A stretch of DNA of 58,222 nucleotides, taken from positions 1 to 58,222 of the forward strand of contig NZ_JAFREN010000031.1 in NCBI RefSeq assembly GCF_017377505.1, read 5' to 3'. This document shows, one piece after another, positions 23,093 to 32,149 of this stretch (positions are counted from its first letter, which is position 1; the number at the start of each line of letters is the position of its first letter). The stretch comes from Enterococcus sp. DIV0212c (GTDB taxonomy: Bacteria; Bacillota; Bacilli; Lactobacillales; Enterococcaceae). Below the pieces are notes generated by a model, which ran no database searches, was not told the DNA's origin, and saw nothing but the letters and a program-made list of their open reading frames with translations. The translations under genes were made by a program, and so were the position numbers.

Positions 23093-25573
23093 TTAAACTA
23101 CACGCTTTTGCTTCTTGATCTTTCTATTTTCTTTTCGTTTTTCAACTTCGTATATCACTCGTGTCATAAACAACGATATATAATTAAAAATTGAACGGCT
23201 ACCAAGAATCAACGGCAAGTAGAATAGAACATTTCTTGTAAATAAAGAGGTCAGCATAAAGAAATCGCCAAAGAATAAGAAACAAACTAGAAAGGCTATT
23301 AGTAAAAGTCCAATCATGATCTGTTTTTTCAAATCTAGTGGTCGGGCAGCTCTTAATAATACTTGAAAGCCAACACAACCTGTAAGTAGTACGCACATCG
23401 TCGAAACATCTTGATGAGATAAATCAAACCAAATCCCAGCAAGCTGTAATACTAAAATATTGAAAACAACGGTCAAGGCTCCTGGAACTGAAATGCGTAA
23501 AATATTGGTTAAAAAATGTCCTTTTATACGCTGATAATTCGGCTCTAACGCTAAAATGAAAGATGGAATTCCAACAGTCAACGTATTGATCGGTGTCAAT
23601 TGTAGTGGCGCAAAGGGATATGGTAAGAATAAAAAGATAAACGTTACTGCAAGAATAGCCGAATAAATTGTTTTGACCATATACATCGAAGCAACTCGTT
23701 CAATATTATTGATGACTCTTCGTCCTTCATTCAATACTTGGATCATTGAACTAAAATCTGAATTCAATAATACAACATCTGACACTGCACGAGCAGCATC
23801 ACTTCCACTTGCCATCGCAACACTGACATCCGCTTCTCTTAACGAAAGAATATCATTGACACCGTCACCTGTCATACAAGTTGTATGTCCATTTTGTTTC
23901 AGCGCTTGAATCAGTTCTCTTTTTTGATAAGGGGTTACCCGCCCAAATACTGTTGTATTTTCAACTAATTCATTAAAGTTGGTCGAATCAGAAACGGTAC
24001 TCATATCAACAAAATTTTCTGCACCAGCGATTCCAGCTTGTTTAGCTATTTGCGACACAGTAATAGGATTATCACCTGAAATAACTTTTAAGGTTACATC
24101 TTGTTTAGCAAAATAAGAGAATGTATCGACCGCATTTTCGCGAATCGTATCAGCGATAATAAAAATACCAACTGTTTCTTTCTTTTGCGGAAGAGTAGCG
24201 CTCGTTAATTCATCTGAAAAATGAACTAAGATCAACACACGATCGCCTTGTTCATTATATGGCGCTAGGATTTCTCTTAAGTCATCTGGAACTTCAGAAT
24301 AAATAAATTCTGGTGCGCCCATAACGAATGAACCTTTTTCTTCAAAGGTCACACCGCTCCATTTTCGATCAGATGAAAATGGAATCACTTCTTTAACTTT
24401 CCAAGTCGCTTGCTGTAATGGAAATCTAGAACGGAGTACTTTAGCTGTTGCATTTTGATCAGATAAACCGGCCATCATTTCACTCATAGCCCGCTCAATT
24501 TCACTAGCTGGAAAACCAGCTTGAGGAATCAGTTCTTTAAATGTCAACGTACCATCTGTAATAGTTCCCGTTTTATCCAAACAAATGGTATCCACACGAG
24601 CTAACGTTTCAATACACGATAGGCGTTGGATCAAGGTTTGTCTTCTAGCTAAATTAGCTGCACCCACAGCAAACGCTACACTGGTCAATAGCATCAACCC
24701 TTCTGGGATCATACTGATCAACGCACCAGAAACTCCTAAAACCGTCTTAGGAAATGACTGGGTAGATTGATATTGCGACCAAAACAGTAACAGCCCAATT
24801 GGAACAATGGCAAAGGTTAATCCTTTAATCAAAAGATTCAGAGAGTTCATTAATTCAGAAGTTGATTTTTTCTCTGTTTTTGCTTCTTTGGATAGTTTTG
24901 ACACAAAATTATCTTCACCGACTGCGGTGATTTTTACAAAACCTAATCCTGAAGTGATAAAACTACCACTCATGATTTTGTCGCCGTTTTGCTTTGTGAT
25001 TTTATCCGATTCACCCGTTAAAAGAGATTCATCGACTTCCATTCCTTCTGCTTGAATCACAATACCATCAGATGGCACTTGATTACCTAAGGTCAGGACA
25101 AGCACATCTCCTAAAACAATTTCATCTTGAAAAATCTTTGTCAGTTGACCTTCTCTTAAAACCGTTACTTCTGTTTTATTGACGATCGATAATTTATCTA
25201 TAGTTTTCTTTGCATGGATCTCTTGAATCACACCAATTGCTGTATTGATAATGATGATCCAGAAAAACAGTGCATTCTTTGGATAGCCCACGGCGAATAC
25301 TGCAATAGCTAAAAATAAATTAATAAAATTAAAAAGTGTCAATGAATTATCTAGAATAATCTGTTTCGTTGTTCTAGATAAATCTTCTACTTCCATATTG
25401 TACTTACCTTCAAAGTAAAGCTGTTGTACTTCTTGATCTGATAAGCCTTTAATATTAGGCGGAATCCGAATGTCGGTGTTATTTATTGGTTGTTTTTGTT
25501 CTTCTGATGAAAGAAACGGTTCATTGTCAATGTCTCTTTTTTTTCTGAATAATTTTTTCATATTCTCCTTCAC
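23093..25573 (-). CDS. CtpE-like cation P-type ATPase
   Basis: Membrane cation pump of 826 residues. Actuator motif LLTGES, phosphorylation site CLDKTGT (about D338), and the hinge TGDGVND are all intact. The helix-4 motif is IPEGLMLLTSVAFAVGAAN, which groups it with the mycobacterial CtpE type linked to calcium, rather than with heavy-metal (CPx) or potassium (Kdp) pumps. There is no N-terminal metal domain. Stands alone between two terminators. Calcium is the best guess; magnesium or manganese cannot be excluded. Confidence 0.88.
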   Translation of the reverse strand: MKENMKKLFRKKRDIDNEPFLSSEEQKQPINNTDIRIPPNIKGLSDQEVQQLYFEGKYNMEVEDLSRTTKQIILDNSLTLFNFINLFLAIAVFAVGYPKNALFFWIIIINTAIGVIQEIHAKKTIDKLSIVNKTEVTVLREGQLTKIFQDEIVLGDVLVLTLGNQVPSDGIVIQAEGMEVDESLLTGESDKITKQNGDKIMSGSFITSGLGFVKITAVGEDNFVSKLSKEAKTEKKSTSELMNSLNLLIKGLTFAIVPIGLLLFWSQYQSTQSFPKTVLGVSGALISMIPEGLMLLTSVAFAVGAANLARRQTLIQRLSCIETLARVDTICLDKTGTITDGTLTFKELIPQAGFPASEIERAMSEMMAGLSDQNATAKVLRSRFPLQQATWKVKEVIPFSSDRKWSGVTFEEKGSFVMGAPEFIYSEVPDDLREILAPYNEQGDRVLILVHFSDELTSATLPQKKETVGIFIIADTIRENAVDTFSYFAKQDVTLKVISGDNPITVSQIAKQAGIAGAENFVDMSTVSDSTNFNELVENTTVFGRVTPYQKRELIQALKQNGHTTCMTGDGVNDILSLREADVSVAMASGSDAARAVSDVVLLNSDFSSMIQVLNEGRRVINNIERVASMYMVKTIYSAILAVTFIFLFLPYPFAPLQLTPINTLTVGIPSFILALEPNYQRIKGHFLTNILRISVPGALTVVFNILVLQLAGIWFDLSHQDVSTMCVLLTGCVGFQVLLRAARPLDLKKQIMIGLLLIAFLVCFLFFGDFFMLTSLFTRNVLFYLPLILGSRSIFNYISLFMTRVIYEVEKRKENRKIKKQKRVV

Positions 25574-25698
25574 CTTCTTCTAGCTATAATTAATTCAATT
25601 GTAGAGTATTTTACTGAGTATTTCTGATAACCTATTTAAGTTTACACTTTTTTTAATCATTTGAACAAAATGAAGGTGTTTTGATTTAACTTAGGTGT

Positions 25699-25733
25699 AA
25701 AAAAAGAAAGGCTAAGAATTAGTCTTTCTTTTT
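25699..25733. terminator. Terminator between CRISPR array and P-type ATPase
   Basis: AAAAAGAAAGGCTAA pairs, with a G-U or A-C wobble, with TTAGTCTTTCTTTTT. On the minus strand it would end a CRISPR transcript about 30 bp after the last degenerate repeat. Confidence 0.75.
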
Positions 25734-25765
25734 ATTTTACTTTGTATATCAGTTTGTTTGATTTA

Positions 25766-26191
25766 TAACAGGGTGAGACACACAACAACCGTCATATCCT
25801 GATTATCCTATTGGGATTTCAATCTACTCACTCCATAATAGAGTGAGACGCTGTACCCGTGGGGCTTGTAGCTAAATAGTTGTATTTCAATCCACTCACT
25901 CCATAACAGAGTGAGACTTGAGAAGAAATCTGTTGCACCGATTGATTACAAAATTTCAATCCACTCACTCCGTAACAGAGTGAGACCTGTTTTCATGATA
26001 AACAAACCGCCACTTTGTGTTATTTCAATCCACTCACTCCATAACAGAGTGAGACAGCGGTAAAATTTTTAGACTGTATCTGTAAACGTTATTTCAATCC
26101 ACTCACTCCATAACAGAGTGAGACGCAGGTACAACAAAACATGGGACACGATTTTTCATTTCAATCCACTCACTCCATAACAGAGTGAGAC
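25766..26191 (-). CRISPR. CRISPR array, type I-C-like repeat, no adjacent cas genes
   Basis: Six 34-bp repeats start at 25816, 25884, 25953, 26022, 26091 and 26158; a seventh, half-decayed copy ends at 25779. Spacers are 36, 34, 35, 35, 35 and 33 bp. On the minus strand the repeat opens GTCTCACTC, has a 7-bp stem CTCACTC/GAGTGAG and closes GTGGATTGAAAT, the type I-C layout with the ATTGAAAT handle. The decayed copies lie at the left, so the leader is at the right (26192 onward) and transcription runs leftward. No cas gene occurs in the window. Confidence 0.95.
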
Positions 26192-26269
26192 CGTGAAAAA
26201 TTAGGATTATTCGTCATAAATTACTCACAATCATTAATTTTCCACAAAAAACAACTTGAACATTAAAAT
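26192..26269 (-). promoter_or_regulatory. Probable CRISPR leader
   Basis: AT-rich stretch directly upstream (minus strand) of the intact end of the array, between it and the hairpins following nadE. No clear -35/-10 pair is seen. Confidence 0.45.
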
Positions 26270-26362
26270 AAAATGAGGAAAAGGGCCAAATACAGAGTAT
26301 TTTCCTCTTAATTTTGGTGCGGATGTCCCAGTGATTTTATGGGCACTTGTGGTTCGCACCAA
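26270..26362 (-). terminator. Hairpins following nadE
   Basis: GAGGAAAA (26275-26282) pairs with TTTTCCTC (26300-26307) and is followed on the minus strand by ATTTTATTTT. A second stem, TTGGTGCG with CGCACCAA (26314-26321, 26355-26362), lies nearer the gene. Confidence 0.6.
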
Positions 26363-26387
26363 CAGAATTTATTTAGGAACCTAACTT

Positions 26388-27215
26388 TTATTTCCAAAAA
26401 TCATCAAAAATTGAAATTGGCATATGGCGTTTATGTTGTGTTTTTTTGTACCAGCCTTCGATTGTTTCTCTTGCTTTATCTGATACGGTCTTTCCTTCAA
26501 CATAGTCGTCAATATCATCGTATGATACACCAAGTGCCACTTCGTCAGCTACTAACGGTTTATCATCTTCTAAATCAGCCGTTGGAATTTTGGTATATAG
26601 TTCTTCTGGTGCTCCTAATTCTTTTAGTAAAGCTTTTCCCTGGCGTTTATTTAAACGGAACAATGGTAAAATATCTGCTCCACCATCACCATATTTTGTG
26701 TAGAAACCAGTAATATTTTCAGCAGCATGATCCGTTCCGATAACTGCTCCTGCTTTTTCTCCTGCAATGGCGTATTGAACGATCATTCGCTGGCGTGCTT
26801 TCATATTGCCTTTATTGAAGTCACTAATAGCTACACTTGTTTCACTTAGAGATAAAACACAGGCATCTATTGCAGGTTTGATATCTACACGTAAAGAGAC
26901 ATCTGGTTGAATAAAATCTAAAGCTTTTTTCGCATCCGCTTCATCTGCTTGCTCCCCATAAGGTAGGCGGACAGCAATAAATTGATAACGCTCATCTTTA
27001 GTCTCTTTACGCATTTCTTCCATTGTCATTTGAGCAAGTCGCCCAGCTAATGTGGAATCCTGACCTCCGCTGATACCTAATACCAGCGTTTTTAAAAAAG
27101 GATACTTGTTTAGATAGCTTTTCATGAAATCAATGCTTTTTCGAATCTCTTCTTGTGGATCTATTTGCGGTTTTACACCTAATTCTTCAATAATTGCCTT
27201 TTGCAACGACTCCAT
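26388..27215 (-). CDS. nadE: Ammonia-dependent NAD+ synthetase
   Basis: Last step of NAD synthesis: nicotinic acid adenine dinucleotide + NH3 + ATP to NAD+. 275 residues with the PP-loop [17 protein letters not shown] (about 46-62) and [23 protein letters not shown]. There is no glutaminase domain, so ammonia is the donor. Starts at ATG with AGGAGGAAT. Follows pncB after an 81-bp spacer that carries a dispersed hairpin repeat. Confidence 0.96.
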   Translation of the reverse strand: MESLQKAIIEELGVKPQIDPQEEIRKSIDFMKSYLNKYPFLKTLVLGISGGQDSTLAGRLAQMTMEEMRKETKDERYQFIAVRLPYGEQADEADAKKALDFIQPDVSLRVDIKPAIDACVLSLSETSVAISDFNKGNMKARQRMIVQYAIAGEKAGAVIGTDHAAENITGFYTKYGDGGADILPLFRLNKRQGKALLKELGAPEELYTKIPTADLEDDKPLVADEVALGVSYDDIDDYVEGKTVSDKARETIEGWYKKTQHKRHMPISIFDDFWK

Positions 27216-27229
27216 AGAAAATTCCTCCT

Positions 27230-27290
27230 AATCTAAAAGCGAAGCGGGCTCGTTCGATCATTCTCCAAAAGAATAGCCCGCACAGCTAGA
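27230..27290 (-). repeat. Dispersed hairpin repeat, pncB-nadE copy
   Basis: GCGGGCT pairs with AGCCCGC. The minus strand reads GAACGAGCCCGCTTCGCTTT, close to GAACGAGCCTGCTCAGCTTT in the busA leader. Confidence 0.5.
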
Positions 27291-27296
27291 TACTAT

Positions 27297-28769
27297 TTAT
27301 TTGCCTTCACTTAATGCTTTTACATCGACCCGAACTTTTTCAAGTAAACGCATTTTATGATTCCAGCACTCCGTCGATAAATCAACTGGGTATTTTTGCG
27401 GATTCAGATCGCGTTTGTATTCTTCCCATAATGAATCAAGATTTTCTTTTGCATAACTTTTGATTTCATTTAAAGTTGGCATTTCATAAACACGTTTCCC
27501 ATCAACAAAAATTTCTTGTAAAACAGCTCTTGCCTCAAAGTCCCGAACCGTTTTATTAATAAATGTATGCACCGGATGGAACATATAAATTTCGTCCTGT
27601 TTGCGTGGATCTTCGTCCCACAAAGTTACATAATCACCTTCAGATTTTTTATCTGATTTGCGTGTGATTCGCCACACTTGTTTTTTCCCAGGAGTTGTAA
27701 CTTTTTCTGCATTACTTGAAAGCTTGATAGTATCTTCCATCTTGCCATTTTTATCTTCAATAGAAACTAATTTAAATACAGCACCTAAAGCTGGTTGATC
27801 GTATGCGGTAATCAGCTTCGTTCCAACACCCCAGACATCGATCTTTGCTTTTTGCATTTTTAAACTTAAAATAGTATTTTCATCTAGGTCATTTGATGCA
27901 TAGATTTTAGCTTCTGTGTATCCTGCTTCATCTAATTGTTCACGCACTCGTTTTGAAATATAAGCCATGTCCCCACTATCCAGACGAACTCCAAGGAAAT
28001 TGATTTTATCACCCATTTCCTTCGCTACTCGAATGGCACTTGGAACTCCTGATTTTAAAGTATCATAAGTATCAACTAAAAAGACACAATCTTTATGTGT
28101 TTTGGCATAGGCTAAAAAGGCATCGTAATCATTGCCATAAGACTGGACTAAGGAATGTGCATGCGTGCCGCTAACAGGAATACCAAAAATTTTCCCAGCA
28201 CGAACGTTACTTGTCGCATCTGCTCCGCCAATATATGCCGCACGTGTTCCCCAAACAGCTGCATCCAATTCTTGCGCACGTCGCGTCCCGAATTCCATTA
28301 AAGGATCTTCACCGATGACCGACTTGATGCGGGCAGCTTTTGTTGCGATCAACGTTTGGAAATTGACCATATTCAATAGAGCGGTTTCGATCAATTGACA
28401 TTGTGCCAAAGGACCTTCTACTTGAATCAACGGCTCATTATTAAAAACTAAATCCCCTTCTAATGCTGAACGAACGGTACATTTAAATTCAAATTCTTGC
28501 AAGTATGTCAAAAAATCCTCTGGATAATCTTCAACTTCTCTAAGATAAGCAATATCCGTTTCAGAAAATGTCAAATTCTCTAAATAATCAACTAATCGTT
28601 CTAATCCGGCAAAAATAGCATAGCCGTGATTAAATGGCATTTCTCTAAAATAACATTCAAAAACAGAATGCAAGTCAGCTCTACCTAATTCCCAATACGT
28701 CTGCATCATGTTGATCTGATATAAATCCGTATGTAATGTTAAGCTATCATCATCATAAACATTCTTCAT
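27297..28769 (-). CDS. pncB: Nicotinate phosphoribosyltransferase
   Basis: First step of NAD salvage from nicotinate, using PRPP. 490 residues, the longer Firmicute type. Conserved blocks are LHTDLYQINMMQTYW, EFGTRRAQ, GTHAHSLVQSYGNDYDAF (with the phosphorylated histidine) and FLGVRLDSGDMAYIS. Together with nadE it forms a short salvage operon; nadD is not in the window. Promoter likely the extended -10 at 28812. Confidence 0.96.
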   Translation of the reverse strand: MKNVYDDDSLTLHTDLYQINMMQTYWELGRADLHSVFECYFREMPFNHGYAIFAGLERLVDYLENLTFSETDIAYLREVEDYPEDFLTYLQEFEFKCTVRSALEGDLVFNNEPLIQVEGPLAQCQLIETALLNMVNFQTLIATKAARIKSVIGEDPLMEFGTRRAQELDAAVWGTRAAYIGGADATSNVRAGKIFGIPVSGTHAHSLVQSYGNDYDAFLAYAKTHKDCVFLVDTYDTLKSGVPSAIRVAKEMGDKINFLGVRLDSGDMAYISKRVREQLDEAGYTEAKIYASNDLDENTILSLKMQKAKIDVWGVGTKLITAYDQPALGAVFKLVSIEDKNGKMEDTIKLSSNAEKVTTPGKKQVWRITRKSDKKSEGDYVTLWDEDPRKQDEIYMFHPVHTFINKTVRDFEARAVLQEIFVDGKRVYEMPTLNEIKSYAKENLDSLWEEYKRDLNPQKYPVDLSTECWNHKMRLLEKVRVDVKALSEGK

Positions 28770-28811
28770 TTTATTAATCCATCCTTTACTTTTTCTAAAA
28801 CTTTATATTCC

Positions 28812-28820
28812 ATTATAACA
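28812..28820 (-). promoter_or_regulatory. Extended -10 promoter of pncB-nadE
   Basis: Minus-strand TGTTATAAT about 40 bp before the pncB ATG; the -35 region is weak. Confidence 0.5.
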
Positions 28821-28850
28821 AAAAACTATTCTTTCAACTAAAAACAAGGT

Positions 28851-29261
28851 TTATTTTTTTTTGAAAATAAAAAATTTACTAAAAAAGTAATTCAGTACAA
28901 CGACTGCCACTTGGGTCACCATTTTTGCCCAAAAATCTGAGATGTGCAGCCATTCGATCATTAAAACCATCAAGGCCATATCAACCACAAAAGACAAAAT
29001 TCGGTACCAGTAAAACAGTAGCATCTCTCTAATAAAAGAACCCCAATCTTCATGATTGCTGGAAAAAACAAAATATTTATTTGTGAAAAAGGCAAAAAGC
29101 ACTGATAAGAACCAGCCAATTGCGTTACTTATCTTATAATCGATCCCTAACATATCTTTGCAGATAAAGAAAACCACTATATTAACAATGGTCGTCGCTA
29201 CTCCAAAAAATAAATAAGACAGGACTTCTTTATATTTTTCAAATAATTCTTTCAAATACAT
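28851..29261 (-). CDS. GtrA-family membrane protein
   Basis: Four-helix membrane protein of 136 residues. Markers are YLFFGVATTIVNIVVFF, the AIGWFLSVLFAFFTNKYFVF block and the C-terminal VVLNYFFSKFFIFKKK. GtrA proteins are thought to move lipid-linked sugars for wall or teichoic-acid glycosylation. No glycosyltransferase is adjacent, so the partner is unknown. Confidence 0.9.
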   Translation of the reverse strand: MYLKELFEKYKEVLSYLFFGVATTIVNIVVFFICKDMLGIDYKISNAIGWFLSVLFAFFTNKYFVFSSNHEDWGSFIREMLLFYWYRILSFVVDMALMVLMIEWLHISDFWAKMVTQVAVVVLNYFFSKFFIFKKK

Positions 29262-29360
29262 TCTTCCTTTCGTTGCTCTTTACTATTTTATCAAAGTTAA
29301 GAAAGAAAGCCTACTGATTTTCTATTATTTAGCTTGTAACGTCTGCTATATAAGTAAAAA

Positions 29361-29409
29361 AGAAGATTGAAGGAAGCAAATTATACTTTAGTATCCTTCA
29401 ATCTTTTTT
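29361..29409 (-). terminator. Terminator after the DUF1827-like gene
   Basis: AAGATTGAAGGA pairs perfectly with TCCTTCAATCTT; T run on both sides. Confidence 0.88.
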
Positions 29410-29414
29410 AGTTA

Positions 29415-29771
29415 TTAGTCAGGCTTTACACTTTTTTGAATCACAATAATATCTTTTCTTGGTGCGCTAAATGAGTAGCCTTCTTTTATCATTTGGTTCT
29501 TAATTCCGATGTGAATATCAACATCTTCTCTGTGTGTATTCAATAGCTTTTTGATTACATAATCGACTTCTTGTTTTTTGATTTTCTTTTTTGTATTGAT
29601 CATGATTATATCAATTTTATCAAAAGCATCCGCATATACGATTTGAGTTCGATCTAATGCGTATAGTTTAAAAAATTTAATTGCTTTTGAACCAAAAACA
29701 AACTTAGTGATATTTGGGTAAAAATATTCTAAGTCCAAATTTTTATTGATCGGTGTTTCAATTAATTTCAT
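29415..29771 (-). CDS. DUF1827-like hypothetical protein
   Basis: 118-residue soluble protein without membrane helices. It starts MKLIETPINKNLDLEYFY and has RTQIVYADAFDKIDIIMINTKKKI in the middle, resembling the small DUF1827 proteins of lactobacilli and enterococci; that match is from memory and moderate. High Lys and Ile content. Single gene with its own terminator. Function unknown. Confidence 0.7.
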   Translation of the reverse strand: MKLIETPINKNLDLEYFYPNITKFVFGSKAIKFFKLYALDRTQIVYADAFDKIDIIMINTKKKIKKQEVDYVIKKLLNTHREDVDIHIGIKNQMIKEGYSFSAPRKDIIVIQKSVKPD

Positions 29772-29902
29772 ATTCTTAGCTCCTATCTATTCAGATATAC
29801 GTCTATTTAATTTCACATAAAAATTTTACCTCTTCTTTACCTATTTGTAAATTAAAGTTTTTTAGTGAAAAAAGAAAAATTATGTTATTCTATAAAAAAT
29901 AC

Positions 29903-29933
29903 TTGACCTTCTCGTTAGGTAAAGGTTTATTCT
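29903..29933 (+). promoter_or_regulatory. MerR-type promoter
   Basis: TTGACC, 19-bp spacer, TATTCT. The stretched spacer holds a dyad (ACCTT...AAGGT) in the style of MerR-activated promoters, which points to autoregulation by the gene immediately downstream. Confidence 0.75.
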
Positions 29934-29954
29934 ATGATTACAGGAGGGAAACAG

Positions 29955-30713
29955 ATGGAATATACAATTAAAAAAGTCGCCGAATTATCCGGTATCAGTA
30001 CTCGTACTTTACGGTATTATGATGAAATCGATTTATTGAAACCTGCGCGCATCAATTCTTCCGGTTACCGGATTTACGGCACAAAAGAAATCGATTGGCT
30101 GCAGCAAATTCTTTTTTATCGCTCTTTGGATATGAAATTAGAAGAGATCCAGAAGCTTTTAGCAACACCTGACTTTGATCCTCAACATGCATTACAGGCT
30201 CATTATCAACAGCTGCTAGAAAAACGCCAGCAAATCGATCATCTGATTCTAACTGTAGAAAAAACACTACGTTACCAAAAAGGAGAGATAACGATGACTG
30301 ACAAAGAAAAGTTTATCGGCTTTAAGCAAGCAAAATTAAAAGAAAATGAAGAACTTTACGGAAAAGAAATCCGTGAAAATTATGGAGAAGAAACTGTGGC
30401 AGAATCAAATAAACAATGGTTAAACTTAAGTGAAGCTGACTTTAGTGCAATGGAAGCAGCTGAAAAGACAATGTTTGACTCCTTAAAAATCGTGATGAAA
30501 AACCAAGATCTACAATCACAAACAGCGAAAACTGTGTTTGAAAAACATAAAGAATGGCTGACTTATACATCACCAGTTTACTCAGCAGAAATGCATCGTG
30601 GTCTAGGACAAATGTATGTGGGCGATGAACGCTTTGCCGCGTATTATGATGATCGTGTAGGTATCGGTGCGGCTGATATGCTGAATCAAGTCATTCAGCA
30701 TTTTGCAAAATAA
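29955..30713 (+). CDS. TipA/Mta-like MerR-family regulator
   Basis: 252 residues: MerR DNA-binding domain (about 1-75, YTIKKVAELSGISTRTLRYYD), a connecting helix (about 76-110) and a TipAS-type ligand domain (about 120-252, with KHKEWLTYTSP and FAAYYDDRVGIGAADMLNQ). TipAS domains bind thiopeptide-like or hydrophobic drugs. The ATG at 29955 with CAGGAGGG is chosen; an earlier ATG at 29934 touches the -10 box. No efflux gene is adjacent, so the autogenous promoter is the only visible target. Confidence 0.92.
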   Translation: MEYTIKKVAELSGISTRTLRYYDEIDLLKPARINSSGYRIYGTKEIDWLQQILFYRSLDMKLEEIQKLLATPDFDPQHALQAHYQQLLEKRQQIDHLILTVEKTLRYQKGEITMTDKEKFIGFKQAKLKENEELYGKEIRENYGEETVAESNKQWLNLSEADFSAMEAAEKTMFDSLKIVMKNQDLQSQTAKTVFEKHKEWLTYTSPVYSAEMHRGLGQMYVGDERFAAYYDDRVGIGAADMLNQVIQHFAK

Positions 30714-30741
30714 TTAATTATCAATCTTATTCTTGGATAGA

Positions 30742-30793
30742 AAAAGGAACAAGCTCGTGTTTTTTAAATGAAACACAGGCTTGTTCCTTTTGA
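30742..30793. terminator. Bidirectional terminator
   Basis: GGAACAAGC...GTGTTT pairs with AAACAC...GCTTGTTCC with A and T runs outside; it separates convergent merR and the membrane-protein gene. Confidence 0.85.
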
Positions 30794-30797
30794 TGAC

Positions 30798-32003
30798 TTA
30801 AAGAAGGTTTTCTTTTCGTTCCAATTTCAATGATTTCACAATAGAAAGCCCTGCTTGATCAGCAGTTTCTGACAACTTTTCATTCTTGCTACTAATAATG
30901 CAAGATAGCATGCCATAATTTTCTTCTGTTTCAAAATAATAAATGGTTGTACCCTCATGGTCAGAAGCAGCCCTTTGATTGTTTTTCGATTGCTCTATAT
31001 ATTCATGAGTAAAAAAATCAGGATGCAATGTTTCTTCTTTCATTTTTACAGAATCATCACTTCTCGTTTGCGTAGCTTTTTCTAAATACTCAGAAAAGCT
31101 AGTATATAAACTCTTTTCCACCATGCTTATATCAATTGTGAATGCTTCACTTATGAAGGTCTGATAAGAGCGACCTTTTTCATCATCCACTTGGATTAAG
31201 TACCCCATCTGCTGGTGAAAATCTTTTGGCAAATCCGCCTTCAGCATTTCGTCACCTCTTGAAATAGTAAAATTTTGGACTGTTGTCTTTTGCTCGTCCA
31301 TTTCATTCTCAAGTTCTTGCCTGATTTCATTTCCAATAGCTTTAGAGCGTTGTTCATCTAAAAAAGATTTTCCTGAAATATACAAAACTGTGCCAAGTAA
31401 TGCAAAAATAATCAAGGTAATAATCAATGTCTTAATTCTTCTTTTTCTTCGTTTGGCAATGAAATTCGTGCTTTTCAATAGGTCTTTTTTATAGTTTTCT
31501 GAATGAGTAATTCGGGTAATATCATAATAATAAAAATGAAGCGGCTGTTTAAATCTCACTCTATCCGTTTCAAAATTAAAGCCTACAAGTAGTGTAAACT
31601 GTCGCATCGCTGAGGGAAAGTTTCTAATATTTCTTTTGTTTAGCTTTACCATCTCACCTTGCGCGTCTAAAAAATAGTATGCTTGATTATCTTCTTGCGG
31701 ATTTCCTTCTTCCATTGTAGGAAATGCCTCAGGCAATTTAGCTAAAATTGTCTGAAAATACGCTTCAAATGTTGCTTCTTGTAAAAAGCGTAATAAATAA
31801 AGCAAACCAGCAATCTCTACAACAAACACCAATACTAACAACATTCGTATTAAAGAAGTAGATACACCGATTCCTGTAACAGTCAAAAGCATAAGAGCAA
31901 TTAATCCCATAATATACATTTGATAACTTTTTACATATAATTGCCTGATCCCTGATTTATAATAAACTAAATCATGTTGAATATTCTTATTTACCTCTTC
32001 CAC
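30798..32003 (-). CDS. Unrecognised membrane protein
   Basis: 401 residues, no family recognised. Two N-terminal helices (about 30-72), a soluble part with MVKLNKRNIRNFPSAMRQF, a basic RRKRRIKT segment followed by a third helix (about 192-212) and a C-terminal soluble domain of about 185 residues rich in charged residues, with FHQQMGYLIQVDDEKG and YYFETEENYGMLSCI. The frame opens at a TTG, but GGGAGG seven bases ahead of a GTG at 32003 makes that the likely start. Monocistronic. A stress-sensing or lipoprotein-like extracellular domain is possible; no function is claimed. Confidence 0.75.
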   Translation of the reverse strand: MEEVNKNIQHDLVYYKSGIRQLYVKSYQMYIMGLIALMLLTVTGIGVSTSLIRMLLVLVFVVEIAGLLYLLRFLQEATFEAYFQTILAKLPEAFPTMEEGNPQEDNQAYYFLDAQGEMVKLNKRNIRNFPSAMRQFTLLVGFNFETDRVRFKQPLHFYYYDITRITHSENYKKDLLKSTNFIAKRRKRRIKTLIITLIIFALLGTVLYISGKSFLDEQRSKAIGNEIRQELENEMDEQKTTVQNFTISRGDEMLKADLPKDFHQQMGYLIQVDDEKGRSYQTFISEAFTIDISMVEKSLYTSFSEYLEKATQTRSDDSVKMKEETLHPDFFTHEYIEQSKNNQRAASDHEGTTIYYFETEENYGMLSCIISSKNEKLSETADQAGLSIVKSLKLERKENLL

Positions 32004-32149
32004 TAATAAACCTCCCAACAATTTCTCTTGCTTTTTTTCATAAAACTCTTAGATTTACCCCTTTTTATTCTTATTATTTTACAGGACTATTGTATAAATA
32101 ACAATATCTGTAACTAGATATATTCAAATCCTTTACAAGGTTCTGTTTA

